Below, piece by piece: positions 8,106-16,483 of a stretch of DNA of 62,737 nucleotides. The notes below the pieces were generated by a model that was not told where the DNA came from, made no database searches, and saw nothing but the letters and a program-made list of their open reading frames with translations. Each line of letters opens with the position of its first letter. The stretch's first letter is position 1. Position numbers and translations under genes: made by a program. The DNA comes from Faecalicoccus pleomorphus DSM 20574 (GTDB lineage Bacteria; Bacillota_I; Bacilli_A; Erysipelotrichales; Erysipelotrichaceae), in NCBI RefSeq assembly GCF_000420345.1, contig NZ_ATUT01000013.1:1-62737 (forward strand), written 5' to 3'.

Positions 8106-8699
8106 TTAAAGATTGCTTCTTCTTAGTACCGTAATGACTTTTCCTTTAATATCGGAACGAGAAATGGGCCCAAAAATTCTAGAATCCTTTCCACCTTCCC
8201 GCAAATCGCACAATAGAAAATAACTGTCCGCCGGCACTTTCACAGGAAGTGAGATTCCATTCTCATAACGACCGGTTTCATAATAGATATCTGATTCAAT
8301 CATGATATCTCCATTGATTTTTAAATGGTTGTCTTCGGTAATATCAACTTCATCCCCTGCTCGTGCCACCACACGTCCAAGATAAGATTTTCCATCCACC
8401 TGATAAACAAGTACTTCACCTATATTATAGCTGGGATCTAGACGATAAAACAAAGATAGATCTCCCGCAAATATCTTAGGCTGCATATCCAAATTATTTA
8501 CGACATGGAGACCAAAGATCCAGCCAAACATGATGTATAAAATCAAAAGAAGAACCCCAGCTCGCATCAAAAAGAAACGAATTTCCTCCAACGCTCGTTT
8601 TTTAGGATTCTTTTTTGGCTTTTGAACCGGACTAGATTCTACGGATTCTTTTGGGAAATACTGTTGTACTTCTTTTCGCTTTGCCTTTCTAAGAGCCAT
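8106..8699 (-). CDS. sipA: SipA-type signal peptidase homologue lacking the Ser/Lys dyad (pilus assembly factor)
   Basis: A signal-peptidase-I fold of 197 residues. A basic N-terminal ~40 residues precedes one membrane helix (about 46-67), then box B as NNLDMQP and box D as YLGRVVARAGDEV, and later VPADSYFLLCD and DSRIFGPI. The catalytic Ser of box B is Asp71 and the Lys of box D is Gly108. From memory, streptococcal SipA of the FCT pilus islands has Asp48 and Gly85 at these places: the same two substitutions with the same 37-residue spacing. By analogy it helps pilus polymerisation instead of cleaving signal peptides. Last gene of the pilus operon; overlaps the minor pilin gene by 11 bases. 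Confidence 0.85.
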   Translation of the reverse strand: MALRKAKRKEVQQYFPKESVESSPVQKPKKNPKKRALEEIRFFLMRAGVLLLILYIMFGWIFGLHVVNNLDMQPKIFAGDLSLFYRLDPSYNIGEVLVYQVDGKSYLGRVVARAGDEVDITEDNHLKINGDIMIESDIYYETGRYENGISLPVKVPADSYFLLCDLREGGKDSRIFGPISRSDIKGKVITVLRRSNL

Positions 8700-9318
8700 T
8701 CGTTTCTCTCCTGGAACGTCTATATAGAACGACCATCAAGACAATCATGGATGTACATAACATGGCATACATTTGCTCATTCGTCCGTGTTGAAGTATCG
8801 GTTTTATCCTTCTTTTCACTGACATCAACTACATTTTGATGATTCATTTGATTGGTAAACGCAAAGTTAGATACCTTTTGCGTATCCCCTTCTTTATAGG
8901 CTACAGCATCGCATACCAACTCTTGGTTCGAATTATAAAAAGCATATACCGTAATATCATACACAGTAGGATCATAGCTCATATCCTGATTCGATCCAGC
9001 CTTTTGATAGAGACGATAATGATGCTCTCCCGCATTCTCAATCAAAATATTTTCTATCGAAGCTTTGCCTTCCTTAGTGGCAACGATGGATACCATCTGC
9101 ACAATCTTGTATGTGCCACCAGATTCCTTTTCCAGTATAAATTCATAGGTATCCTTGGGCAGTAAATCAGGATACTTCCCATCAACGGCTAGTTCAATAT
9201 CTAATTTTGTTTTTACCGTTTCCAAGGCTTGTAACGGTTGCGCAAACAAGCTAAAACAAAAAATACAAAAAAGAAAGCCAAACACAATAAAATGTTTCTT
9301 TTTTAAAAACATAATCAT
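8689..9318 (-). CDS. Minor (anchor) pilin, FctB-like
   Basis: A secreted protein of 209 residues. A signal peptide (hydrophobic ~10-27, likely cleaved after QALE or nearby) precedes a single beta-rich pilin domain, similar in pattern to FctA/FctB-type domains (TYEFILEKE, HHYRLYQKAG, YDITVYAFYN, FAFTNQ). Next come a polar linker rich in K/D/T, a C-terminal hydrophobic helix (MYAMLCTSMIVLMVVLY) and a basic tail RRSRRE. I see no LPxTG-like pentapeptide before the helix, only TRTNEQ, so sortase attachment is uncertain. It overlaps the sortase gene by four bases (ATGA). The start could also be two codons downstream. Confidence 0.75.
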   Translation of the reverse strand: MIMFLKKKHFIVFGFLFCIFCFSLFAQPLQALETVKTKLDIELAVDGKYPDLLPKDTYEFILEKESGGTYKIVQMVSIVATKEGKASIENILIENAGEHHYRLYQKAGSNQDMSYDPTVYDITVYAFYNSNQELVCDAVAYKEGDTQKVSNFAFTNQMNHQNVVDVSEKKDKTDTSTRTNEQMYAMLCTSMIVLMVVLYRRSRRETNGS

Positions 9319-10064
9319 GATTGAACCTCCTTTTCTGTTTCCGTTAATGTTCCAAATACAACAACCCTTCCATTGGTTGTAGCACTCATGCAGGTAGACA
9401 ATGCAATGATCTTATCCGTCGATTTGACTCCTTGATCTATATACGATGTGGCATTGGCTTTTACATACGTTTGAAACCCTTCCATATCTGACATCACACT
9501 AGCTAAGTTATAGATTCGAGTTTCATAAGCACTACATTCCAAAGCAGCATACAATTTCACCGAATAAGTTTTATCCGGTACATACAGTGTGCCCGTGGTA
9601 TGTTCTTTTAAATAGTTTAAATCCAACATTTTTGTCAGATCCCCAAACATAGCACCATTTTCCATATGATGACCATATGTCATGTTGTAAATATCTGAAA
9701 AATCCGATGCATTTTTGATTGACAGGAATATGGAACCGCTTAGTGCAAATTCACCAAACGGATCCTTATTTACATATTCCATATCATCTTTTCCCTGTAA
9801 TACAGGATAATCAATATGTGTATTATCGATGGTAATCCAAGCTTTCACATCCGGATTGAGTTCTCGTAAAGCATCGAAGCCTAAGCCATTTTCCTGTCCG
9901 GGCTTATACTTTAATAACTCATCGGATATAAAGGCATTATGATTGATACGATAAATATCCCATAAAGAATATAGACCATACGTTAGAAGCAATATGATCA
10001 ATATAGCCGTCAGAAGCGATACAATTTTATTCCCAAATCGGGCGATTCTTTCTGCCAGCAACAT
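9315..10064 (-). CDS. Class B sortase (pilin polymerase)
   Basis: A membrane-anchored cysteine transpeptidase of 249 residues. It has an N-terminal membrane helix (about 13-34), the class B-type start of the core (LRELNPDVKAWITIDNTHIDYPVLQGKDD), catalytic His in MTYGHHM, catalytic Cys in ALSTCM and Arg in TNGRVVVFGTL. Class B sortases act as pilin polymerases in streptococcal FCT-3/4 islands. It lies between major and minor pilin genes and is the only sortase in the operon, so it should link the LPPTG pilin and perhaps the VPNTG tip; a housekeeping sortase elsewhere may do the wall attachment. Confidence 0.92.
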   Translation of the reverse strand: MLLAERIARFGNKIVSLLTAILIILLLTYGLYSLWDIYRINHNAFISDELLKYKPGQENGLGFDALRELNPDVKAWITIDNTHIDYPVLQGKDDMEYVNKDPFGEFALSGSIFLSIKNASDFSDIYNMTYGHHMENGAMFGDLTKMLDLNYLKEHTTGTLYVPDKTYSVKLYAALECSAYETRIYNLASVMSDMEGFQTYVKANATSYIDQGVKSTDKIIALSTCMSATTNGRVVVFGTLTETEKEVQS

Positions 10065-10088
10065 AAAGTTTACTTTTTAGCGTTCGAA

Positions 10089-11297
10089 TTAAGCTTCGTT
10101 TTTACGTTTTTTGGCAAACAATGCGATCAAGGCAGCACCCAATCCTACCATAGCTGCAAATGGAGCGATAGTCATTAAGATACCTGTAGGAGGTAAGATA
10201 GAATCATTTTCTGTTTTGTTGGTAATTACTACATCGGTTGCATCGTTATTGGCATTGTTAGATCCTACACCGCTATATGTCCACTTCTTAGCTCCGTCAT
10301 CATTTGACATTTCTTTTGCTGCGTCATCTACAGTAATAGTCGGCAATTTAAATCCTTCTACATGATCTTCGGCGATGTCAATCGTTGCACCTACCGGCAA
10401 ACCTTGAATTTTGATTGTGTCATTTTTCGCCAATGTTACAGTATGAGTATTGTTACCGTTTGTTGTTTCTACCGTAGTTGCCGGATCACTATTCTTTTGA
10501 TATTTATAAGTACCGTTGTCATCCGTTGGCAATGTGATAGTAAAAGAATAACCAGCATTGTTTGTTAAAACGCCATCTACTTTTTTCGTTAATGTTACAT
10601 CATATGTAGAGTACACACTACTCTTTGTTGGATCTACATTCCCATCTGTTTTCTCTTCCGTAAAACCGGCATCTTTTCCAGTAGAATCACTTGTTTTACT
10701 AACAACATAGCCTTTAATTTTATAGGCATCACCATCTTGTTCTACATATACATCGACATTACGTGTTTTGTTCGCTGTGGTTTGTGGAAGTGCATTTGTA
10801 AGCTGAGAATTGTCGTTAACCGTATAATCAGCTTCTGTAATCACATAACGATAGATACCTGCTTCAGTAAATGTAATTCCACTAAAATCCAATGCAATAT
10901 CCTTAGTAACCTTACCCTGACTTGCTGAATCATCTTGGGTAAATACAACATTACCTGTAGTCGCTGTACCGTTAACTTTAACCAAATTTCCATCTTTACC
11001 GGCTTTTACCTGGAACACTTGATCTCCTTTACCTTCTTGTTTAGATGTAAAAGTTCCTGCTTCACCATTGCTAACAGTGTAGCCAAAAGTAACGTTTGGT
11101 GTTTCTGGTGTATAATTCGCATCATCTAAATCTCTGACTGTCAAATCTTTTTTAAGATTTAATGTACTTTCCTCTGTCTCATTCAGACCATTTGAATTGG
11201 CATCAGTCCCTACAGCATATACAGGGTGTGCAAACGGTGCCACTACCATGGCTGTTAAAGTACTAACAGCCAAACCTTTTTGAAATCTTTTGTTCAT
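10089..11297 (-). CDS. Major pilin, FctA-like, LPPTG-anchored
   Basis: 402 residues: a signal peptide ending near VYA-VG (residues ~28-30), two beta-sandwich pilin domains (about 45-235 and 236-365), then the sorting signal LPPTG, a hydrophobic helix and KKRKNEA. The second domain begins YDVTLTKKVDG, typical of pilin domains in which a Lys forms an intramolecular isopeptide bond with a C-terminal Asn (VVITNKT). The first contains NLKKDLTV and IYRYVITEAD, the latter like the FctA/Spy0128 signature. A strong AAAGGAG ribosome site suits a highly made subunit. It sits between the tip adhesin and the sortase genes. Confidence 0.9.
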   Translation of the reverse strand: MNKRFQKGLAVSTLTAMVVAPFAHPVYAVGTDANSNGLNETEESTLNLKKDLTVRDLDDANYTPETPNVTFGYTVSNGEAGTFTSKQEGKGDQVFQVKAGKDGNLVKVNGTATTGNVVFTQDDSASQGKVTKDIALDFSGITFTEAGIYRYVITEADYTVNDNSQLTNALPQTTANKTRNVDVYVEQDGDAYKIKGYVVSKTSDSTGKDAGFTEEKTDGNVDPTKSSVYSTYDVTLTKKVDGVLTNNAGYSFTITLPTDDNGTYKYQKNSDPATTVETTNGNNTHTVTLAKNDTIKIQGLPVGATIDIAEDHVEGFKLPTITVDDAAKEMSNDDGAKKWTYSGVGSNNANNDATDVVITNKTENDSILPPTGILMTIAPFAAMVGLGAALIALFAKKRKNEA

Positions 11298-11323
11298 TTT
11301 CTTTCTCCTTTGACTTTCTTACT

Positions 11324-14308
11324 TTACAATCCTCGTCTTTTACGGCGTATTAACAAGAATATCCCCGTAGCCAACACAGCATCCAATAGTATGGCCAGTG
11401 TAGGGCCCATTGGTACATCCAGTCCCGTATTCGGAACTTTGACCTTAGGACGATACACATACACAACAGTTTGATCCCCTTCTTGGACCGTACCCTTTGC
11501 CGGGGCCGAGTCCTCTTTCATATCGACAAACACATAATCCGTAAATTCTTCCTTTGTCGATTCATATTCGGTACCTTCCAGTCCGTTATCAACCAGGGTA
11601 ATCTCATTCGTATCCGGTAATAAATTTCCTTCTGTATCTTCATATCGAACTTTTACTGTGCCTCGTGTTCGTACATATGTAAATGTCAGAGAAGTCGATG
11701 TATCTGTAAAGGTTGTATATCCACCCCTAGGCGATGCATCATCAGAAAGTACCAGTTTATACTTATTGCCATTGTATTCTAGCTTATCCGGTGCGAATTT
11801 CTTTTCTCCGCTTTCCGTTAAGCTGGAATCACTACCATGAATAGAAACAAACGATCCAACCGTCGCTGTTCCATCTTCTTGTTTGCTGTCTTCGTTTTCT
11901 TTATATACGTGATTGACAACAAACGCATCTGCAGCTTGCTGTTCGGTACCGATATATTCCGCTTCCAAGCGCACACTATCAAAGTTAACGTTTCCAAGCG
12001 TATCGCTGATACGACCAAACAATGTTTCGTTTCGAATATCAATATCTTCTCCCGGAGCAACAGAAGCAATCTTCTCACCTTTCACCCCGTTACTGACCTT
12101 ATATAATCCCCAACCGACAAACTGAGAGTTTTCGCGAGTTGGAACTTCTAACGGTACATGGATAATCGGATTTCCCTCCACATCATACATAAACCGTTCA
12201 TTTCCATCGGCCTTAGATGTTGCCGCATCTGGGAAATCCGAAGGCGTTTGAACCGTTCCTCCATCCAGATAATAATCAACCGGCAAATGTAGTAGTTCTG
12301 CTTCTACACCAATGACATTCATTCCTCCGACAGAAACATATCCGTTCGTTCGATCATTTTCTATGGAATTTCCTATTTTTACAAACACAGGTACATTCAC
12401 AAAGAAATTGCCGGGCTCGGCATATCGATCATCATATTTTGCCTCTCTGGAATTAGGCACAAGGTGTACATCACTAATCGCCATATCTCGATACATGGGC
12501 TTGGTATATCCATTCTTCACTTTTCCTGCAATGGAAGTTAATGGATCATCTAGTTTTTCTCGGTTAAAATCTTTATCCCATTTTGTATCTACACCATTCA
12601 CATATCGATCATTTGAATTTGCGGTGGTAAACCAAGAAGAATCACTTTTACGCCAATCAGCCGGATCATTGACCGTGGAGGTTTTGTTTTGACCAGAACC
12701 TGTTTCATTCACAACAGCAGCATGTACCCATGTATCTTCCACACCATAGTTTAGATACATTCCGACTTTTGACTGATTCGTTGATGCCCATTCAGGTATA
12801 GCCTCAATATCCGTTGGTGCATTATCAATTTGAATATCATAGGCTAAACGAAGTGAATTATGCTGCCCTTTATTGTAAGCTGAGGTGTCATCCCAACCGT
12901 CACCATCTTTATACTCATTAAATGTATTTAAGCTGCCACGATAGTTATCTGATTTGGCATCCGTAATCGTGATCGTTACCGTTGCCCCGGCTAGCGGACC
13001 ATGTTGTACATATGTCTGTGTTTTTTGTCCGATGACATGCCTTTTTATAATATCGTTGTACCAATTGTAAAAACCATTGTCACGATTCTTTTCGCTCCAA
13101 TAACTCGATCCCCAATAGGGTTCCCATCCTTGTCTTCGCCCAAAAGTGGAAACGAGTGTGTATTTATTCGCATAGCCAGGGCGACTCTCCCAACTCGCAT
13201 TTACATCTTCATAGTACGGTCGTTTATAGGACGCCTCTTTCGATGTATTTTCATAAGCAGACGGCCCAAAACGAGCAAACGGTTGCGGCGCTCCAAACGG
13301 TTGTCCATTGATCCATAGAATAGACATGAAGGTAGAATATACAGCAGGTTTATTTCCGCCCCAATAAGTCATATCATGATAGGCTTTGAGGTGAACTGTA
13401 CTACCATACGAAGAAGTTTCTGTACTTTCTGTAATTTGTTCACCAACCGAATTTTTGTTGGCAATATCCTGATTGGTAATATTTCCCGTAACAATTTCTG
13501 TTTGGGCATAGAAATAATCTTGTCGAACACACGCACGTCCATAACTGCCATTATCAGTTGCTTCCCCTATATTACAGGCAGGAAGCCCCGACATCTTCCA
13601 ATCATCGGCATGTTTGCCATCATTACTTGCCTTTGCCGTGATAGTCAGAGTTTCTTTGACTTCACTTCGGATAGGAATATTTAAATCTTTTGAAGTAGTA
13701 ATCTTGTAACGATATACTGTTCTTTTAGTTGTTGACACATCCTGATCGAAAACAACTTCCTTTGTCTCAATTATGGGTTTGGCATTTCGTGGAACAGATA
13801 CCGTAAAATATCCAACAGCACTGCCATTCACTAACTCTAGATGTGGTGGCCCGGTGACAATAATATCTTTGCCATCTTCGGGTTGATATGTAACTGTTAC
13901 TGTTTTCGCCAGATCTAAATATTCAAAATAAATCTTAGAAGCAGTATCTGTACTTAGATAAGAGCGTTCCAAAGCATCTACACTTTCATTGATTCGCTTA
14001 ATGTAAGCACGTCCACCTCTGGATTCAATACTTTGAATCGCTTCTTTTTTATTGGTTTCAGAATCAATCACATAAGCCCGGATAAATCGTTTCCCTTCTA
14101 TTTTCGGTGCAGTGGCTTCGGTAATATCTCCCCCTGCAAATGAAACCGTTTGCCCTAACGAATTTCCATCTAAATCTACGGCGGATACTTCTACATCCTT
14201 GCTTTGCGCATATACCGTCAAATCCGGTGGTACACGAGCTAATATTGTGGTTAATGATAAAAAAACAGCCAGAGAAAAAATCCAGCATTTTTTTAATCCT
14301 CTTCTCAT
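11324..14308 (-). CDS. Large pilus tip/adhesin protein, VPNTG-anchored
   Basis: 994 residues with a signal peptide (cleavage near VYA-QS, residue ~35). A large central region (~200-800) matches no fold I can name; it is rich in Trp, Tyr and Asn. A MucBP-like repeat lies at about 880-955 (GTVKVRYEDTEGNLLPDT, then VVYVYRP). The C-terminal sorting signal is VPNTG with a hydrophobic helix and RRKRRGL. Two cysteines near residues 245 and 260 (LPACNIG, GRACVRQ) are the only ones in the mature part, suggesting a disulfide or reactive site. First gene of the pilus operon, the place of Cpa in streptococcal FCT islands, whose tip protein also has a VPxTG signal. Confidence 0.8.
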   Translation of the reverse strand: MRRGLKKCWIFSLAVFLSLTTILARVPPDLTVYAQSKDVEVSAVDLDGNSLGQTVSFAGGDITEATAPKIEGKRFIRAYVIDSETNKKEAIQSIESRGGRAYIKRINESVDALERSYLSTDTASKIYFEYLDLAKTVTVTYQPEDGKDIIVTGPPHLELVNGSAVGYFTVSVPRNAKPIIETKEVVFDQDVSTTKRTVYRYKITTSKDLNIPIRSEVKETLTITAKASNDGKHADDWKMSGLPACNIGEATDNGSYGRACVRQDYFYAQTEIVTGNITNQDIANKNSVGEQITESTETSSYGSTVHLKAYHDMTYWGGNKPAVYSTFMSILWINGQPFGAPQPFARFGPSAYENTSKEASYKRPYYEDVNASWESRPGYANKYTLVSTFGRRQGWEPYWGSSYWSEKNRDNGFYNWYNDIIKRHVIGQKTQTYVQHGPLAGATVTITITDAKSDNYRGSLNTFNEYKDGDGWDDTSAYNKGQHNSLRLAYDIQIDNAPTDIEAIPEWASTNQSKVGMYLNYGVEDTWVHAAVVNETGSGQNKTSTVNDPADWRKSDSSWFTTANSNDRYVNGVDTKWDKDFNREKLDDPLTSIAGKVKNGYTKPMYRDMAISDVHLVPNSREAKYDDRYAEPGNFFVNVPVFVKIGNSIENDRTNGYVSVGGMNVIGVEAELLHLPVDYYLDGGTVQTPSDFPDAATSKADGNERFMYDVEGNPIIHVPLEVPTRENSQFVGWGLYKVSNGVKGEKIASVAPGEDIDIRNETLFGRISDTLGNVNFDSVRLEAEYIGTEQQAADAFVVNHVYKENEDSKQEDGTATVGSFVSIHGSDSSLTESGEKKFAPDKLEYNGNKYKLVLSDDASPRGGYTTFTDTSTSLTFTYVRTRGTVKVRYEDTEGNLLPDTNEITLVDNGLEGTEYESTKEEFTDYVFVDMKEDSAPAKGTVQEGDQTVVYVYRPKVKVPNTGLDVPMGPTLAILLDAVLATGIFLLIRRKRRGL

Positions 14309-14474
14309 TTTCTCACCCTTTAACCTTCCTATTTGTTCTCTATATTGTCATTTTTATTCGTTAAATAAGATCATGTTTTGACCTGTTTGTTATTTTAGTC
14401 ATATAAGATTAATTCATTTATACCATATTTCATATCGCTTTACTAGTATATTATTTTACATTTTCCCGTTTTTA

Positions 14475-14502
14475 TATAAAAAAATCACAAATTGTGTGAT
14501 TT
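14475..14502 (-). terminator. Second terminator downstream of the DarA gene
   Basis: AAATCACA and TGTGATTT (14482-14489, 14495-14502) form a stem followed by a T7 tract on the minus strand, insulating the pilus operon from upstream read-through. Confidence 0.65.
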
Positions 14503-14518
14503 AATAGTATCGTACATA

Positions 14519-14567
14519 AAAAACTTCTTAAAAATAAGCTATAAACACCTATTCTTAAGAAGTTTTT
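14519..14567. terminator. Terminator after the DarA gene
   Basis: AAAAACTTCTTAA (14519-14531) is repeated inverted at 14555-14567. The arms carry A/T tracts, so it can act in both directions. Confidence 0.7.
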
Positions 14568-14582
14568 CAATATCCTTATGAA

Positions 14583-14906
14583 TTATACCTTTATAAACTG
14601 ATCGACATCCAAAACAAAGATAACGGCTCCACCTACTTGAACCTCTAAAGGAAATGTCGCAAAATGGCTCATATCATAACCTGCTGTATTAGGAACAAGC
14701 TCTGTTCGTTTACTGGAATATTTTTCTATGATAGAAATTGCGTTTTCTACTTTTTCATCTTCACATCCACAAATCAACGTCGTATTACCGGCTCGAAGAA
14801 AGCCGCCGGTCGTTGCTAATTTGGTCACTTGAAAACCATCTTTATTCAAGGCAGAACTCACCATAGGACTGTCATCATTTGACATAATCGCAAGAATCAA
14901 TTTCAT
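14583..14906 (-). CDS. darA: Cyclic-di-AMP receptor, PII-like
   Basis: A 107-residue protein of the PstA/DarA family: a trimeric PII-like protein that binds c-di-AMP in the cytoplasm. Hallmarks are LATTGGFLRAGNTTL (T-loop side, ligand contacts), the middle strand ELVPN, and the C-terminal GGAVIFVLDVDQF. The start at 14906 (MKLILAIMSN) fits the family; an in-frame GTG nine bases upstream is less likely. In many Bacillota it sits near tmk/holB; here it stands alone with its own terminators. Confidence 0.93.
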   Translation of the reverse strand: MKLILAIMSNDDSPMVSSALNKDGFQVTKLATTGGFLRAGNTTLICGCEDEKVENAISIIEKYSSKRTELVPNTAGYDMSHFATFPLEVQVGGAVIFVLDVDQFIKV

Positions 14907-14971
14907 TTGAATCACTTCTCTTTCTTTTTTTCATTATACCCCTTTTGCTGGTTTCACATCAATTTAATTCC

Positions 14972-14999
14972 TTGCCTCAAACGTCAATTGCGGTATAAT
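14972..14999 (+). promoter_or_regulatory. Promoter of the patatin gene
   Basis: TTGCCT, 16 bases, TATAAT, ending 26 bases before the ATG of the gene at 15026. Confidence 0.65.
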
Positions 15000-15025
15000 A
15001 AATATTCAATAAAGGAGGTCATTTC

Positions 15026-15874
15026 ATGAAAACTGCACTCGTTTTAGAAGGAGGAGGCATGCGTGGTGCCTATACGTGTGGAACCATTGACTTTCTTCTC
15101 GACAACAACATTCATTTTGACGGTGTCATCGGTGTCAGTGCCGGTGCCTGCCATGCGACAAGCTATATCAGCGAACAAAGAGGACGTGCCATTCGTATCG
15201 GTGCGCACTATTTAGTAGATAAACGAAGCTTTTCTTTTAAATCTTTGATACAAACAGGTGATTTATTCAATGCACAATTCATCTATGATGAAATTCCCAA
15301 TGTCATAGATCCGTTTGATTATAAAACCTTCAACAATTCTAAGACTCGTATGTACTGCGTTTGTTTTGATTGTGAAAACGGACAGTCCATCTATGCGCCC
15401 ATCCCTCATATTCAGGAAAACATGGAATATATACGTGCCAGTGCATCCTTACCAATCATCTCTAAGATCGTAGAGTTTGATGGTCATAAGATGTTAGATG
15501 GTGGATTAGGCGATTCGATTCCTTTTGAATTTATGATGGATAAAGGCTATGACAAGATCGTTGTGGTTTCCACAAAAGTCAGAGGCTATCGTAAAAGCTC
15601 CAACAAACTGATGCCAATGATTGAGAAAATGTACAAAGACTATCCTTATGTGATTGATGCCTGTAAAAACAGACACACTCGATACAATGCTCAGTTTGAA
15701 AAAATGGAAGAGTTGGAAAAGGAAGGCAAGCTTTTTGTCATCTATCCAAGTGATACGCATGGTGTGGGACGACTGGAACAAGATGTCGTAAAACTGGAAA
15801 GCCTCTATAAAACCGGTTATCAAGATGCACAAGATTGTAAAGATGCACTTTGCGAATATCTTCAGATCGCATAA
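15026..15874 (+). CDS. Patatin-like phospholipase
   Basis: A serine lipid acyl hydrolase of the patatin family, 282 residues. The oxyanion motif GGGMRG lies at residues ~9-14, the nucleophile elbow GVSAG at ~36-40 and the Asp of the dyad in LDGGLGDS near 156-163. There is no signal peptide, so it is likely cytosolic. A strong AAAGGAGG ribosome site and a clear promoter precede it. Physiological substrate unknown; related bacterial proteins (RssA/YchK-like) are poorly defined. Confidence 0.92.
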   Translation: MKTALVLEGGGMRGAYTCGTIDFLLDNNIHFDGVIGVSAGACHATSYISEQRGRAIRIGAHYLVDKRSFSFKSLIQTGDLFNAQFIYDEIPNVIDPFDYKTFNNSKTRMYCVCFDCENGQSIYAPIPHIQENMEYIRASASLPIISKIVEFDGHKMLDGGLGDSIPFEFMMDKGYDKIVVVSTKVRGYRKSSNKLMPMIEKMYKDYPYVIDACKNRHTRYNAQFEKMEELEKEGKLFVIYPSDTHGVGRLEQDVVKLESLYKTGYQDAQDCKDALCEYLQIA

Positions 15875-15895
15875 TGCATCTTTTTTGATGCATGA

Positions 15896-15919
15896 AAAAA
15901 GTGAGAACCTTAGTCCTCA
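15896..15919 (-). terminator. Terminator overlapping the end of the PocR-domain gene
   Basis: GTGAG and CTCAC (15900-15919) pair across ten bases and are followed on the minus strand by six Ts. The stem includes the stop codon of the gene at 15910. A second hairpin (ATGCATC/GATGCAT, 15873-15893) lies beside it. Confidence 0.65.
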
Positions 15920-16410
15920 CTGATACTTGCGGCATAATAAGCTAAAATATCTTTTAAAAGCTGAATGCTTCGATCCACCTGCTCTTCTGTCATCTGTTGT
16001 ACCTGATGATAGTTTTCCAACAGGATCGACTTTGATACGTTATACTTTTCCGATAAATAGGAGATCCAGTCTTCACTTTCCTTGATCTGCTGTTTAGAAA
16101 TAACTCCTTCAGAAATGATCACACCTGTCAATCCCTTAACTTCTACCGGAACCGACCATTTGACAAGACCGGCATGACAAGAATATGTCTGTACCTTCAT
16201 GGATTGTAATGCCTGTGTATAGTTTTCTACTGTACACTCATCACAATGTTTTAAAGCACTGTTGCTGGTTTTCAGACATTTACAGAAAAAATTCTTCTCT
16301 TTGGCACTGGCACTGACAATATCTGTCTCGTCCTGTACAAAATAACTGTGCAATCCGGTAATTTCATGATAGGCATCCATAGCCTTATAGATTGCTTCCA
16401 TAGCGTTCAT
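15910..16410 (-). CDS. Stand-alone PocR sensory-domain protein
   Basis: A 166-residue soluble protein made almost entirely of a PocR-type ligand-binding domain. The conserved cysteine pattern is visible: FCKCLK, then HCDEC, then the YSCHAGLVKWSVPV and TGVIISEGVI segments. Such domains usually precede a DNA-binding or kinase domain and are thought to sense small molecules, possibly hydrocarbon derivatives. Here only a short helical tail follows, so it may work through a partner. The start at 16410 is preferred for its GGGGTG ribosome site; a GTG at 16419 is the alternative. Confidence 0.8.
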   Translation of the reverse strand: MNAMEAIYKAMDAYHEITGLHSYFVQDETDIVSASAKEKNFFCKCLKTSNSALKHCDECTVENYTQALQSMKVQTYSCHAGLVKWSVPVEVKGLTGVIISEGVISKQQIKESEDWISYLSEKYNVSKSILLENYHQVQQMTEEQVDRSIQLLKDILAYYAASISED

Positions 16411-16483
16411 ATCTTTCACCCCAATACTAATAATTCTATCCCTATTAAAGCATTTTTTTACAAAAAATGAAAGCCTTTACAAG

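Noticed and set aside
8106-8699. Functional signal peptidase I
   Set aside because: Both catalytic residues are replaced (Asp71, Gly108).
11818-13684. Several open frames of 60-130 codons opposite or inside the tip adhesin gene
   Set aside because: They lie wholly within the 994-residue gene, lack ribosome sites and have no recognisable protein features.
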